A stretch of 64,000 bases of DNA from Amycolatopsis marina (GCF_900111885.1 NZ_FOKG01000011.1:187650-251649), one strand, 5' to 3'; positions 1 to 8,332 are shown, counted from the stretch's first letter. Numbers and translations are program-made. Notes: generated by a model from the letters alone, not told the origin.

Positions 1-816
1 GAGGCCGACTTCCTGCGGGCGAGTGTCATCCTCGAACGCAAGGGCGACACCAACGGTGCTGGTTACGCCCGCCACGGTGTCGGCTGGATGCACGAATGGG
101 CGGGACGGCAGCCGCAGGCTCGTGAGCAGCACCGGGTGGCCAGACGACACTTCGCCGCGGCGGCCAACCGCCACGGCGAGGTGGAGGTGCTGTGCTCCCT
201 TGGCGCGATCGAACGCAGAGCGGGTCGCCTGCCCGAGGCGGATGGCTACCTGAGCCGGGCTTACGAGATCGCCCATCGGCTGGGCGACGAGGCGTTGTGC
301 ACCTCGTCCGCACTGGAACTCGGGAGGCTGCACCAGGCCTCGGGTCAACCCGGCCTTGCCGCCGAACATCTCACCGCGACCCTGGCCTCGGCCCGCCGCA
401 TGGGCGACCTCGACCTGGTGTCGGTTGTGCGGCTGTTCCTCGCCGACGTCCAACTCGTGCTCGGCGACACCGACTCGGCGGACCGGCACATCCGCGATTC
501 GCTGATCTACGCGGAGGAGCACAACGACCTGATGGGACAGGCGTGGGCGCTGCGGCTGCTCAGCCGCACCTCGCAGACCCCCGACACGGGCCTGCGCCTC
601 GCCAGGAGGGCCGTCGCGCTCGCCGAGCACGTCGCACTGGACCCGGAACTCGCCCGTGCCATGCGCCAACTCGGTCTCGCGTTGCTCTCGGCAGGGCGGC
701 ACGACGAGGCGGATCGCACGCTGCGGCAGGCAGCGGAGCTGCTGGAGAGCAGTGGCTTTCACGCCGAGGCCGCACACGCCCGCGCGGAAGCCGAACGGCA
801 CAGGTTGTGCGGCTGA
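1..816 (+). CDS. C-terminal part of a TPR-containing protein, probably an AfsR- or LuxR-type regulator (5' end outside window)
   Basis: The reading frame is open from base 1, so the start lies upstream. About 271 residues are visible. They are almost wholly helical and Ala/Leu/Arg-rich, with repeated helix pairs of the tetratricopeptide type, for example LCSLGAIERRAGRLPEADGY and ALELGRLHQASGQPGLAAEH. In high-G+C actinobacteria such TPR tails usually end large transcriptional regulators of the SARP/AfsR or LuxR (LAL) kind, where they sense or oligomerise. The DNA-binding part is not in view, so the class is inferred from the tail alone. No catalytic motif is seen. A plain TPR protein is the main alternative. 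Confidence 0.6.
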   Translation, partial: EADFLRASVILERKGDTNGAGYARHGVGWMHEWAGRQPQAREQHRVARRHFAAAANRHGEVEVLCSLGAIERRAGRLPEADGYLSRAYEIAHRLGDEALCTSSALELGRLHQASGQPGLAAEHLTATLASARRMGDLDLVSVVRLFLADVQLVLGDTDSADRHIRDSLIYAEEHNDLMGQAWALRLLSRTSQTPDTGLRLARRAVALAEHVALDPELARAMRQLGLALLSAGRHDEADRTLRQAAELLESSGFHAEAAHARAEAERHRLCG

Positions 817-841
817 GCACCGGCAGCGCGGGTGACTGTCG

Positions 842-876
842 CCCGATCGGATCGGGTGGCAGGATAACCACGGTTA
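842..876. promoter_or_regulatory. two short inverted repeats between the TPR gene and the monooxygenase
   Basis: CCCGAT-CGG-ATCGGG at 842-856 could be a weak terminator stem for the upstream gene, but no U-tract follows. TAACC-AC-GGTTA at 865-876 is a perfect 5-bp dyad about 35 bases before the monooxygenase start and is a plausible operator. Both are read directly from sequence; function is inferred. Confidence 0.3.
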
Positions 877-910
877 CGTTCAAGACCGCCGGTATGTCTG
901 GAGGATGGTA

Positions 911-2428
911 ATGACACCTTGCGGAAACGATGGCGGCCCGGACGAACTGCTCGAACACGTGGACGTGCTGATCGTCGGAGCCGGCCTGTCCGGCATCGGC
1001 GCGGCCTGCCAGCTCCGTCGTGACCGGCCCGGCTCCACCCTCGCGATCCTGGAGGCCCGGGACACGATCGGTGGCACCTGGGACCTCTTCCGCTATCCCG
1101 GTATCCGTTCCGACTCCGACATGTTCACCCTCGGCTACCGGTTCAAGCCCTGGACCGACCAGAAGGCCATCGCGGACGGCCCCGCGATCCTGAGCTACGT
1201 GCACGAGACCGCGCGGGAGTACGGCGTCGACTCGCTCGTCCGGTTCCACCACCGCGTCGTGCACGCCGACTACGCCAGCGACGAGCGCCGGTGGACCGTT
1301 ACCGTCGAGCGGACCGACACCGGCGAAACGATCACCCTGACCTGCGGGTTCCTGTACTGCTGCAGCGGCTACTACCGCTACGACGAGGGATACACCCCGG
1401 ACATCCCCGGTCTGGACCGGTTCGCGGGGACGGTCGTGCATCCCCAGCACTGGCCCGAGGACCTGGACTACGCGGACAAGCGCGTCGTGGTCATCGGCAG
1501 CGGTGCGACGGCAGTGACCCTGGTGCCCGCCATGGCGCCGGACGCGGAGCACGTGACCATGCTGCAGCGGTCGCCGAGCTACATCATCGCCCAGCCGGGC
1601 GTCGACGTCGTGGCGAACTTCTTCCGGAAGGTCCTGCCGTCCCCGCTCGCGTACCGGCTCTCCCGGTGGAAGAACGTGCTGACCCAGACCGCCGTGTTCC
1701 AGCTGAGCAAGGCTCGTCCCGGCCTGGTCAAGTCACTGCTGCGCAGGCTCGCCATCGCGCAGCTGCCCAAGGACTATCCCGTCGACGTCCACTTCAGGCC
1801 GAAGTACAACCCCTGGGACCAACGACTGTGTCTGGTGCCCGACGGTGATCTGTTCAGGGCCATCCGCCGTGGTGCGGCATCGATCGTGACCGACCACATC
1901 GACACGGTCACCGAGTCCGGCATCCGGCTCCGCTCCGGCGACCAGCTCGATGCCGACGTGCTCATCACCGCCACCGGGCTGAACCTGCTCGTCTTCGGCG
2001 GAATACACCTCTCGGTGGACGGCGCCGAGGTGCACCTGCCGGACAGAATGGCCTACAAGGGCATGATGCTGTCGGGCGTGCCGAACTTCGCCTACACCAT
2101 CGGCTACACGAACGCGTCATGGACCTTGAAAGCCGACCTGGTCAGCGAATACATCAGCCGCCTGCTCACGTACATGGACGAGCACGGGTACGACGAGTGT
2201 GTCCCCGAACGGGACCCCCGGGTCGAGGAGGAGCCGTTCCTCGACTTCGCCGCGGGGTATGTGCTGCGCTCGCTGGACCAGTTCCCCAAGCAGGGCGCCG
2301 AGGCACCGTGGAAACTGCGGATGAACTACCTCCGCGACGTCCTCACCCTTCGTCGCGGCAGTGTGGCCGACGACGCGATGCGGTTTCGCGCCCGGCAACG
2401 CAGCAGCAGCCGAAACACGATCGGGTGA
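911..2428 (+). CDS. flavin-containing (Baeyer-Villiger type) monooxygenase
   Basis: A class B flavoprotein monooxygenase of about 505 residues. It is expected to insert one oxygen atom into a ketone or heteroatom substrate using FAD and NADPH. The N-terminal Rossmann motif is VLIVGAGLSGIGAA, followed by GGTWDLFRYPGIRSDSDM, typical of the CzcO/BVMO group. The diagnostic FxGxxxHxxxW fingerprint is present as FAGTVVHPQHW, and the second dinucleotide site is VVVIGSGATAV. An ATG at 905 touches the GGAGG at 900-904, so ATG 911, six bases further on, is the better start. The gene stands alone and converges on the diguanylate cyclase across a strong hairpin. The substrate cannot be told from sequence. 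Confidence 0.85.
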   Translation: MTPCGNDGGPDELLEHVDVLIVGAGLSGIGAACQLRRDRPGSTLAILEARDTIGGTWDLFRYPGIRSDSDMFTLGYRFKPWTDQKAIADGPAILSYVHETAREYGVDSLVRFHHRVVHADYASDERRWTVTVERTDTGETITLTCGFLYCCSGYYRYDEGYTPDIPGLDRFAGTVVHPQHWPEDLDYADKRVVVIGSGATAVTLVPAMAPDAEHVTMLQRSPSYIIAQPGVDVVANFFRKVLPSPLAYRLSRWKNVLTQTAVFQLSKARPGLVKSLLRRLAIAQLPKDYPVDVHFRPKYNPWDQRLCLVPDGDLFRAIRRGAASIVTDHIDTVTESGIRLRSGDQLDADVLITATGLNLLVFGGIHLSVDGAEVHLPDRMAYKGMMLSGVPNFAYTIGYTNASWTLKADLVSEYISRLLTYMDEHGYDECVPERDPRVEEEPFLDFAAGYVLRSLDQFPKQGAEAPWKLRMNYLRDVLTLRRGSVADDAMRFRARQRSSSRNTIG

Positions 2429-2473
2429 AGTGGGCGTCCACGCGTCATTCTCGCTCGTCAGTCACCTCTTTCA

Positions 2474-2532
2474 TGACGTGGCGGTAACCGGCCGGGAAGC
2501 CCCCCGACTGGCCGGTTACCGCTGTCACGTCA
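2474..2532. terminator. long hairpin, probable bidirectional terminator
   Basis: A perfect 13-bp stem (GCGGTAACCGGCC at 2481-2493 with its complement at 2510-2522) encloses a 16-base loop. An outer 7-bp stem, TGACGTG 2474-2480 with CACGTCA 2526-2532, extends it with a 3-base bulge. It lies between two convergent genes, where a terminator serving both is expected. There is no U-tract, as is common in high-G+C actinobacteria. Confidence 0.65.
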
Positions 2533-2571
2533 CCGGAACTGCCAACACGGCCGTCGGAACTGCTGACTCGG

Positions 2572-3933
2572 CTAGTGCTCGGCGGGGATCTGGGCGGGGA
2601 TGCTCACCCCGATCACGTCCTGCGGGGCCAGCACGACCCGGTTCCGGCCACTCTTCTTCGCGGCATAGGCGGCTTCGTCGGCGGCGTGCAGGAGAGTCGT
2701 GTAGTCGGTGGCCGTGTCCGGGTAGAGCGCGGCGCCGATGGAGGCCGTGAGACCACTGACCGTGGCCGGCTTTCCCGGGGTGCGGACCGGGACAGGGACC
2801 TCGAGTGCGGCGATACCGGCGTTGATGCGATTGGCGACGGCCACGAGCTCGTCCGCGCCGACGCCGGGCAGCAGCGCGACGAACTCGTCACCGCCGTAGC
2901 GGCCGACGTAGTCCCCGCCGCGGACCGACCCCTGGACCGCGCCTGCGATCGCACGAAGCACCTCGTCACCGGCGAGATGGCCGTTGCCGTCGTCGACAGC
3001 CTTGAAGTGGTCGATGTCAATCATCAGCACGCCCGCCGTGGAGTGAATCCGTTCGGCGCGCACCAGCTCGCGACGGGTGAGTTCGGACCAGAACTCCGGA
3101 GCGAGGATCCCGGTCTTCGAGTCGGACCTCGCGGCGAGCTGGAACTGCGGCAGCAGCAGACCGAGGTGCAGGGCCACGGGAGTGATCATCAGGACGGGCA
3201 GCAACCAGGGGCGCAGCGTCACCACGAGTGCGATACCACAGCCGATCCCGACGGCGGCGAGCACGATCAGCACGTCGGACGGATTGCCGAGCGCGTTGCG
3301 TCCGGGCTTGTCCGGATTGGCGATGATGATCATGAAGATCACCAGGACGTAGTTGACACCGAAGTACACCGCACCAGCCAGGAGCACGGTGACCATGCCG
3401 CCGAACCCGTCCGCGTGGGGCATGTACGGGGCGAACTGTCCGCCGGTGCCGAGGTGCAACACGGCGCCGGCGGCCGTGCAGGCGAGCACCACCGTCGCCG
3501 CCGAGTACACCTTGCGGTGCGCCACACCCCGCCGCCGGTACACCCGCAGCCAAGAATGTGCGTAGCTGACGACGATCACCACGACCGCCAGCGGAGGCGG
3601 CAGGAGAAGCAGACCGGCGAAGATCCAGATCGACTGCAGGTGCATGTGGGGATGGCCCTCGGCCCCGAGTTCACGGATCCGCTCGATACCCTGTGCCGCC
3701 TCGAGATGAATGACCTCCGCGGCGACGAGCAGGCCGCACCACATCAGTGCCTGGGCCGTGACGGGAACCAGCGTCGCGGTCGCCGCGACCGCGACGAGCG
3801 CGACAATCTCGACCGTCACCAGCGACACCAGGACGGGCCGGGGCAACAGCCACACGGACCAGCCGCGCGGATCGAAACCCAACTGTCGGCCGGCTGAGCT
3901 GTGTATCGGCCCTCGGACCTTGGACAATCCCAC
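2572..3933 (-). CDS. membrane-bound diguanylate cyclase (GGDEF domain)
   Basis: This enzyme would make cyclic di-GMP from two GTP at the inner face of the membrane. The first two thirds hold several hydrophobic segments (for example residues ~30-70, ~105-125, ~175-205 and ~220-265). The C-terminal third is a GGDEF domain with an intact GGDEF signature at about residues 347-351 (GRYGGDEFVALLPG). An RGGD sequence five residues before it fits the RxxD inhibitory I-site, so product feedback is likely. The frame stays open to 4605, but that extension runs through the opposite-strand peptide gene. I chose GTG 3933 because a GGAGAAGG precedes it by about 8 bases; ATG 4068 would overlap the divergent peptide start. 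No EAL or HD-GYP partner is nearby. Confidence 0.85.
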   Translation of the reverse strand: MGLSKVRGPIHSSAGRQLGFDPRGWSVWLLPRPVLVSLVTVEIVALVAVAATATLVPVTAQALMWCGLLVAAEVIHLEAAQGIERIRELGAEGHPHMHLQSIWIFAGLLLLPPPLAVVVIVVSYAHSWLRVYRRRGVAHRKVYSAATVVLACTAAGAVLHLGTGGQFAPYMPHADGFGGMVTVLLAGAVYFGVNYVLVIFMIIIANPDKPGRNALGNPSDVLIVLAAVGIGCGIALVVTLRPWLLPVLMITPVALHLGLLLPQFQLAARSDSKTGILAPEFWSELTRRELVRAERIHSTAGVLMIDIDHFKAVDDGNGHLAGDEVLRAIAGAVQGSVRGGDYVGRYGGDEFVALLPGVGADELVAVANRINAGIAALEVPVPVRTPGKPATVSGLTASIGAALYPDTATDYTTLLHAADEAAYAAKKSGRNRVVLAPQDVIGVSIPAQIPAEH

Positions 3934-4066
3934 GCGTAGCACCTTCTCCCCGGTAGCTCCAGCGAGAGGATGGCCATCGTAATCGCACAGAAGCGGTGTG
4001 TCACTAGTCCGGTTGGCCGATTGCCCGCCTGCCTGCACACTGTGCCCGACACCACCGGAGGTAACC

Positions 4067-4270
4067 ATGTCGAACCTCAACATCCGCGCACTGCAGACCG
4101 GCCTGCCCACCAGCGGCAGGCGCCGTAGCCAGCGGCCCACCGACTGGACCAGGTCGTGCCCCACGGACTGGACGTTCCGTTCGCTGCCGACCGACTGGTC
4201 GGTGCGCTCGCTCCCGACGGATTGGAGCCGCCCCGCTCCGCAGCGGCCCACCGACTGGACCCGCTTCTGA
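4067..4270 (+). CDS. 67-residue peptide with five PTDW repeats, possible multi-core RiPP precursor; no known family
   Basis: I do not recognise a family. The start is well supported: GGAGG at 4057-4061, five bases, then ATG 4067. Residues 1-22 form a leader-like segment (MSNLNIRALQTGLPTSGRRR plus SQ). Then come five copies of Pro-Thr-Asp-Trp followed by Thr or Ser, beginning at residues 24, 32, 41, 50 and 61, separated by short Arg/Ser/Leu linkers; the last ends at ...RF and stop. There is one Cys (residue 31). The design, leader plus evenly spaced identical cores, resembles multi-core RiPP precursors, but no modifying enzyme is adjacent. A convergent MFS exporter lies 34 bp downstream and the diguanylate cyclase is divergent. 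An unmodified small signalling, structural or binding peptide is the alternative. Confidence 0.6.
   Translation: MSNLNIRALQTGLPTSGRRRSQRPTDWTRSCPTDWTFRSLPTDWSVRSLPTDWSRPAPQRPTDWTRF
4136..4258 (+). repeat. five in-frame repeats encoding PTDW
   Basis: Each unit carries CCCACCGACTGGACC or a close variant (CCG/CCC, ACC/ACG, GAC/GAT, TGG). Unit spacing in residues is 8, 9, 9 and 11. Third-position changes (ACC/ACG, GAC/GAT) preserve Pro-Thr-Asp-Trp, which argues that the peptide and not the DNA is under selection. Confidence 0.75.
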
Positions 4271-4304
4271 CCCACTCGGCCACGGGTCCGGCCTGAATAC
4301 TCCA

Positions 4305-5597
4305 CTAGGACAACCTGGCACCACCGGTTCCCGGTCCCGATGCCGCATCGGGACCGGGAGCGCGGGCCGACGCACGACGCCAGGAATCGCACGCGGCCAG
4401 TGCCGCCACGGTTCCGAGCGCACCCGCGAACGCGACCACGAGATGGGGTCCGAGCCGTTCGGCCGCCAGGCCCGCCACCACCACACCTACGCCCTGGGAC
4501 ACCCGCAGGGCGGTTATCGCGAGGCCGAACGCCTGTGCGCGCTGCGAGTCCGGGGTGAGTTGGACGAACACCGTGCTGGCCACCAGGTTGTAGGCACTGG
4601 CGCATCCGGAGATCGTGAACAGGAGCAACGTCACCACGAGACCGGGATCGGCCGCGCAGCCGAGCAGAACCGCACAGGCCAGCACCGGCAACGGCACCAG
4701 CAGCCGACGCCGGTAGACCTCGGGCACGCGGGCGAGCAGGGCCATGCCGGCGACACTTCCCGCGGCGAAGGCCCCGAGCAGCAGCCCCACGGTCACCGAG
4801 CCCCCGCCGAGTTCGGCCGCGTACGGCGCGGCCAGCGCCTCACCCGCGATGTAGAACCCGGACACGCAGCCCAACGCCACCAACGATCGCAAGCGCCGAT
4901 CGGACCAGACGAGCAGCATTCCGCCCCGTACCAGGCTCCACCACGCGCGGCCCCGGGACGAACCAGCGCCAGCCGAGGAGGCGACATCCGGCGCCGCGGC
5001 CGCGGGGCGCTGCCGCACTCCGGCCAGCAACACCAGCGCGGAAACGCCGAAGGTGCCCGCGTCGGTCGCGAGTGCGCCGTGGGGGCCGAGCCAGGCCACG
5101 AGCAGGCCTCCCCCGGCGAACCCGACCACCTGCCCACTCTGCACCACCATCGACAGCAAGCCCATGGCGCTGACGAACTGCCGATCGGACACCACGTGCG
5201 TGAGCAGCGCCGCCCGCGCGGCGTTCCACGGCGGGTTGAGCACCTGGACCACCACGAGCAGACCACCCACGACCGGAAGCGGCATTCCCGGCAGCGCCAT
5301 CAGCCCCACCAGCACGACCCGGGCCAGATCGGCGCTCACCATCACCGTCCGTCTCGGGTACCGATCCGCCAGCCCCGACAACAGCGGCCCGCCCAGCAGA
5401 TCCGGCAGGAACGTGGCCGCGTACACCGCCGCCGCCCAGCCCGGCGACCCGGTGCGGTCGAAGACCAGGATCGACAGGGCGACCCTGGCCAGCTGATCCC
5501 CCATCACCGTGACCAGCTGAGCGGCGAACAGCGACCGGAACTCGCCGACCGCGAGCACCTCGCCGAACCTCGCCGCCCGTGGGTCTGGCATGGCCAT
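4305..5597 (-). CDS. MFS exporter, enterobactin-exporter-like group
   Basis: A 430-residue major facilitator with about 12 hydrophobic segments. The N-terminus EFRSLFAAQLVTVMGDQLAR and the loop LADRYPRRTVMV (motif A-like, GxLxDRxxRR) place it in the MFS_3 group that includes EntS-type small-molecule exporters. GGAGG sits 4 bases before ATG 5597, with a second ATG two codons on. It converges on the PTDW-repeat peptide gene with 34 bases between stops, making it the nearest candidate exporter for that product, though it is on the other strand and the link is only positional. The substrate is unknown. Confidence 0.75.
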   Translation of the reverse strand: MAMPDPRAARFGEVLAVGEFRSLFAAQLVTVMGDQLARVALSILVFDRTGSPGWAAAVYAATFLPDLLGGPLLSGLADRYPRRTVMVSADLARVVLVGLMALPGMPLPVVGGLLVVVQVLNPPWNAARAALLTHVVSDRQFVSAMGLLSMVVQSGQVVGFAGGGLLVAWLGPHGALATDAGTFGVSALVLLAGVRQRPAAAAPDVASSAGAGSSRGRAWWSLVRGGMLLVWSDRRLRSLVALGCVSGFYIAGEALAAPYAAELGGGSVTVGLLLGAFAAGSVAGMALLARVPEVYRRRLLVPLPVLACAVLLGCAADPGLVVTLLLFTISGCASAYNLVASTVFVQLTPDSQRAQAFGLAITALRVSQGVGVVVAGLAAERLGPHLVVAFAGALGTVAALAACDSWRRASARAPGPDAASGPGTGGARLS

Positions 5598-5701
5598 CCC
5601 ACCTCCGCTGGCCCGACGACGTCTTGTCGACCGTCCGTGACCGACAGCGATCCGCCGGGGTCCGGATTATCGCAGCATGCGGTGCCTGCGACGACCGTCC
5701 G

Positions 5702-6352
5702 TCAGTCTCGGTCCCGTCGAACCCAGCCGCGCAGGGCGCCGAGGCCGATCAACTTCTGCGCGTAGGCCCAGAGCTCGGTCGATGCGTCCGCGATGACCGA
5801 CTTCCGGCCGCGCACGTCGGACTCGGTCACTCCCGGGGTCCGCCAGGTGCCACCCTTGTTGTTGAAATTGAGCAGGAGCGGCTGCAACCGGTCCATCGCC
5901 TTGGCGAAACGTGCCTCCGGCGACTCACGGGCCTCGAACTCGTCCCACAACGCGCGTAACCGCGCGGCCTGGTCCGCGGGCAGCAACGCGAACAGCCGGT
6001 CGGCGGCGGCCCGCTCCCGCGCGTCCTGGTCCCGCTCGGCATCCGTGTCGTACAGAAACGTGTCCCCCGCATAGATCTCGACGAGATCGTGGACCAGGAC
6101 CAGTTGCACTGTGTGCCCGACGTCGATGGGATCGTCCGCGTACTCGGCGAGCAACGGCACCATCAACGCGAGATGCCAGGAATGCTCCGCGTCGTTCTCC
6201 CTGCGATCCTCGGCGATCAGCGGGCTGCGCCGCAGCACGGTCTTGAGGCGATCCACCTCGACGATGAACGCGATCTGCTGCGCGAGCCGCACTGACACTC
6301 CCCCGGGCTGTTCGACCCGTGCGATCAACAGATCGTCGTGTTCGGTTGCCAC
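5702..6352 (-). CDS. HD-domain hydrolase, YfbR/HDDC2-like 5'-nucleotidase
   Basis: A soluble metal-dependent phosphohydrolase of about 216 residues. HD-family metal ligands are visible in NDAEHSWHLALMVPLLAEY and LVLVHDLVEIYAGDT (His, His-Asp, Asp). In YfbR and HDDC2 relatives this fold removes the 5' phosphate of deoxynucleoside monophosphates; that activity is family knowledge. The frame is open to GTG 6385, but GTG 6352 has GGAG six bases upstream and gives the more usual start (VATEHDDLL). It lies in the same direction as the MFS gene with about 100 bp between, so co-transcription is possible but not evident. Confidence 0.7.
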   Translation of the reverse strand: MATEHDDLLIARVEQPGGVSVRLAQQIAFIVEVDRLKTVLRRSPLIAEDRRENDAEHSWHLALMVPLLAEYADDPIDVGHTVQLVLVHDLVEIYAGDTFLYDTDAERDQDARERAAADRLFALLPADQAARLRALWDEFEARESPEARFAKAMDRLQPLLLNFNNKGGTWRTPGVTESDVRGRKSVIADASTELWAYAQKLIGLGALRGWVRRDRD

Positions 6353-6486
6353 AGCTTCTCCGTCCTCCGAGATCGTCCCGGGCACGGTAACGTGCGCAGC
6401 CGGCTGCTCGCCGCTCCGTTTTCCGCGGCCCGCTTCCGGATGCGGGCCGGCGGGAACTCGTCGACGAATTCCCGCCGGCGCCGGGA

Positions 6487-7407
6487 TCAGCCGCGTTTGT
6501 ACTCCTCCCAGGTCACCTTCGTGACCTGAGGGCCGTCATCGCGAGCACGGTTGGCCAGACCGTTGTAGCCGAGGTAGTAGTCCCCGGCCTGGTGCTGCGC
6601 CGCCGACGACTGATCCGGGTCGTTCACCGCGATCGCGTGGATGTGGTAGGCCCAGTTCCCCTGGGCGGGAGTTCGCAGCCAGGCCGCGAAGCCCACGTTG
6701 CGTAGCTTCCTGACGACGTCTGTGCGAGTGCCCGACGTCATCCCCTGCACCGACAGATCCAGCGCGCCGCCACCGTCGTGGGTACCGGCCGACCCGCCGA
6801 CACCACCGGGGTTGTACGAACCTTGCGTGACCGAAAGCTGTCGGCCCAGCAGCCGCTCGGCCTCCACCAGCATCGCCTTGGTGCGGGTGTTCATCGTGCG
6901 CCCGTGGTAGGTGACCCTGCTGCCCGCCGACACCACATTGGTCACGGTGTAGCGCTGGCTGCCCAGCTTCTGCAGCGATGTCGGCCCAGGCAGCCCGGAA
7001 GCATCGATACCGGAGTAGCCGAGGGAGCGCTGGTACGCGGCGTAGGCGGAGATGGTGGCGGTACCGAAGTGCCCGTCCACATACTTGCCGTCCAGCAGTC
7101 CCCTCGCGGTCAGCGCCTCCTCCACCAGCACGACGCTGGCCTTGCTGCCGGGCGTCAGCTCGGTGCCCGCCCTGCGGGGGTCGATCTGTGCCGCCTTGAG
7201 CACCGCTTCCATGTTGGCCGACGGCAACGCCATCGCCGCGACATCGTGCTCCGCCTGGGCCGGCGCGGCCACACCGAACGACATGGCCGTGCCCGCGGTG
7301 AGCACGGCGACCTTGGTGAGCAGGCCTCGCTTCCGGCGCGTCGCCGGGCGGGTCGCGGGTGTGATCGGCACCGCCCCGCTCCTGACAATCCTGGGCCGCA
7401 TTCTCAT
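6487..7407 (-). CDS. secreted peptidoglycan-binding protein with a M15-like peptidase domain
   Basis: A 306-residue exported protein. The N-terminus is Arg-rich, followed by a hydrophobic stretch ending APAQAEHDV, a clear signal peptide cut near residue 50. Residues ~80-135 resemble a peptidoglycan-binding module (VEEALTARGLLDGKYVDGHF ... AYAAYQRSLGYSG). The C-terminal half has THDGGGALDLSV and AYHIHAI, matching the HxxGxAxD and HxH zinc ligands of M15 D,D-/L,D-carboxypeptidase-like enzymes. It probably trims or remodels cell wall outside the membrane. ATG 7407 has GGAGG six bases upstream. It diverges from clpP over a region holding two ClgR-like boxes, so its own expression may be envelope- or stress-linked. 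Confidence 0.75.
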   Translation of the reverse strand: MRMRPRIVRSGAVPITPATRPATRRKRGLLTKVAVLTAGTAMSFGVAAPAQAEHDVAAMALPSANMEAVLKAAQIDPRRAGTELTPGSKASVVLVEEALTARGLLDGKYVDGHFGTATISAYAAYQRSLGYSGIDASGLPGPTSLQKLGSQRYTVTNVVSAGSRVTYHGRTMNTRTKAMLVEAERLLGRQLSVTQGSYNPGGVGGSAGTHDGGGALDLSVQGMTSGTRTDVVRKLRNVGFAAWLRTPAQGNWAYHIHAIAVNDPDQSSAAQHQAGDYYLGYNGLANRARDDGPQVTKVTWEEYKRG

Positions 7408-7505
7408 AACTGTCCTCCGTGAGGTTTGTTCAGACGTGCGGAGAGCCTGTGCCGCGGGGATACAAGTGCCGTACAAACGGCTCGGCGACAGGCGATGGCC
7501 GGTCA

Positions 7506-7543
7506 TGATCGCCCAGAGCGAACTCGGCACGCTCTGGGCGAAC
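7506..7543. promoter_or_regulatory. two ClgR-like operator boxes forming a perfect 12-bp inverted repeat
   Basis: TCGCCCAGAGCG (7509-7520) and its exact complement (7530-7541) are separated by 9 bases. Box 1, 7506-7523, fits the ClgR consensus WNNWCGCYNANRGCGWWS as I recall it from Corynebacterium and Mycobacterium. Box 2, read on the minus strand, fits the Streptomyces form GTTCGC-N5-GCG. ClgR activates clpP genes in actinobacteria, and the boxes lie about 70-110 bases before clpP. The alternative is a simple hairpin. Confidence 0.6.
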
Positions 7544-7613
7544 GTTGTCCCGCCGACCGCGTCTGGCCCATACCGTCGGTCCTGCAACGGACGTCGAACA
7601 GAGGCAGGCAGCG

Positions 7614-8216
7614 ATGACAGTGGATCTTGCACCCGACATGCGGACACCGACTCCCACGGCGTCCGTCAACGAATCGGTCTACGAGCAGTTGCTGCGTGAC
7701 CGGATCGTCTTCCTCGGTTCGGAGGTCACCGACGAGGTGGCCAACCGGGTCATCGCGCAACTGCTGCTGCTCGCGGCCGAGGATCCCGCCGAGGACATCA
7801 CGTTCTACATCAACTCGCCGGGTGGTTCGGTTACGGCGGGCATGGCGATCTACGACACGCTCCGGCTCGTCAAACCAGACGTCTCGACCTGGGGACTCGG
7901 CTTCGTCGCCTCCATGGGCCAGTTCCTGTTGTCCTCCGGTACACCGGGCAAGCGTTACCTGCTGCCCAACACCCGGATCGTCATGCACCAGCCCTCCGCG
8001 GGAATCGGGGGTGCGGCGAGTGACATCGCGATCCAGGCCGAGGTGTTCGGCAAGATGAAGCGGCGGATCGCCGAGATCACCGCGCGACAGACCGGTCAAC
8101 CCGTAGAGCGAATCACCGCTGACGCGGACCGCGACCGCTGGTTCGATGCCGAGGAAGCTCTGGCCTACGGCTTCGTCGACCACATCGTCGGGGACGAGCA
8201 CGACGTCTCCGCCTGA
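7614..8216 (+). CDS. clpP: ATP-dependent Clp protease proteolytic subunit
   Basis: A 200-residue serine peptidase that would form the tetradecameric barrel fed by ClpX or ClpC. The catalytic triad is visible: Ser100 in GFVASMGQF, His125 in RIVMHQPSAG, and Asp174 in DADRDRWF. The substrate-groove segment YINSPGGSVTAGMAIYDTL is intact. Length and motifs are standard. I chose ATG 7614 because earlier starts add residues unlike the family. In actinobacteria core clpP1P2 normally sit as a tandem pair beside tig and clpX; here a single gene stands alone, so this is probably an additional ClpP copy, likely under ClgR control. Confidence 0.93.
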   Translation: MTVDLAPDMRTPTPTASVNESVYEQLLRDRIVFLGSEVTDEVANRVIAQLLLLAAEDPAEDITFYINSPGGSVTAGMAIYDTLRLVKPDVSTWGLGFVASMGQFLLSSGTPGKRYLLPNTRIVMHQPSAGIGGAASDIAIQAEVFGKMKRRIAEITARQTGQPVERITADADRDRWFDAEEALAYGFVDHIVGDEHDVSA

Positions 8217-8314
8217 ACAGCGCGCTCCTTCCACACGGATCGTGGCTGATCTCTGTACGCTTCCCGAGCGGCGACCGGCCGCCTGTTTCGGCGAATACTC
8301 CCTCAAAGCCCGGC

Positions 8315-8332
8315 CGTATAGGCGGTTATACG
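8315..8332. promoter_or_regulatory. inverted repeat before the alpha/beta hydrolase
   Basis: CGTATA-GGCGGT-TATACG is a perfect 6-bp dyad in an AT-containing patch about 45 bases before the hydrolase start. It may be an operator overlapping a promoter. Confidence 0.3.

Noticed and set aside
3934..4605. N-terminal extension of the diguanylate cyclase up to 4605
   Set aside because: The extension runs antisense through the PTDW peptide gene and into the MFS 3' end, with no ribosome site and no family-like residues.
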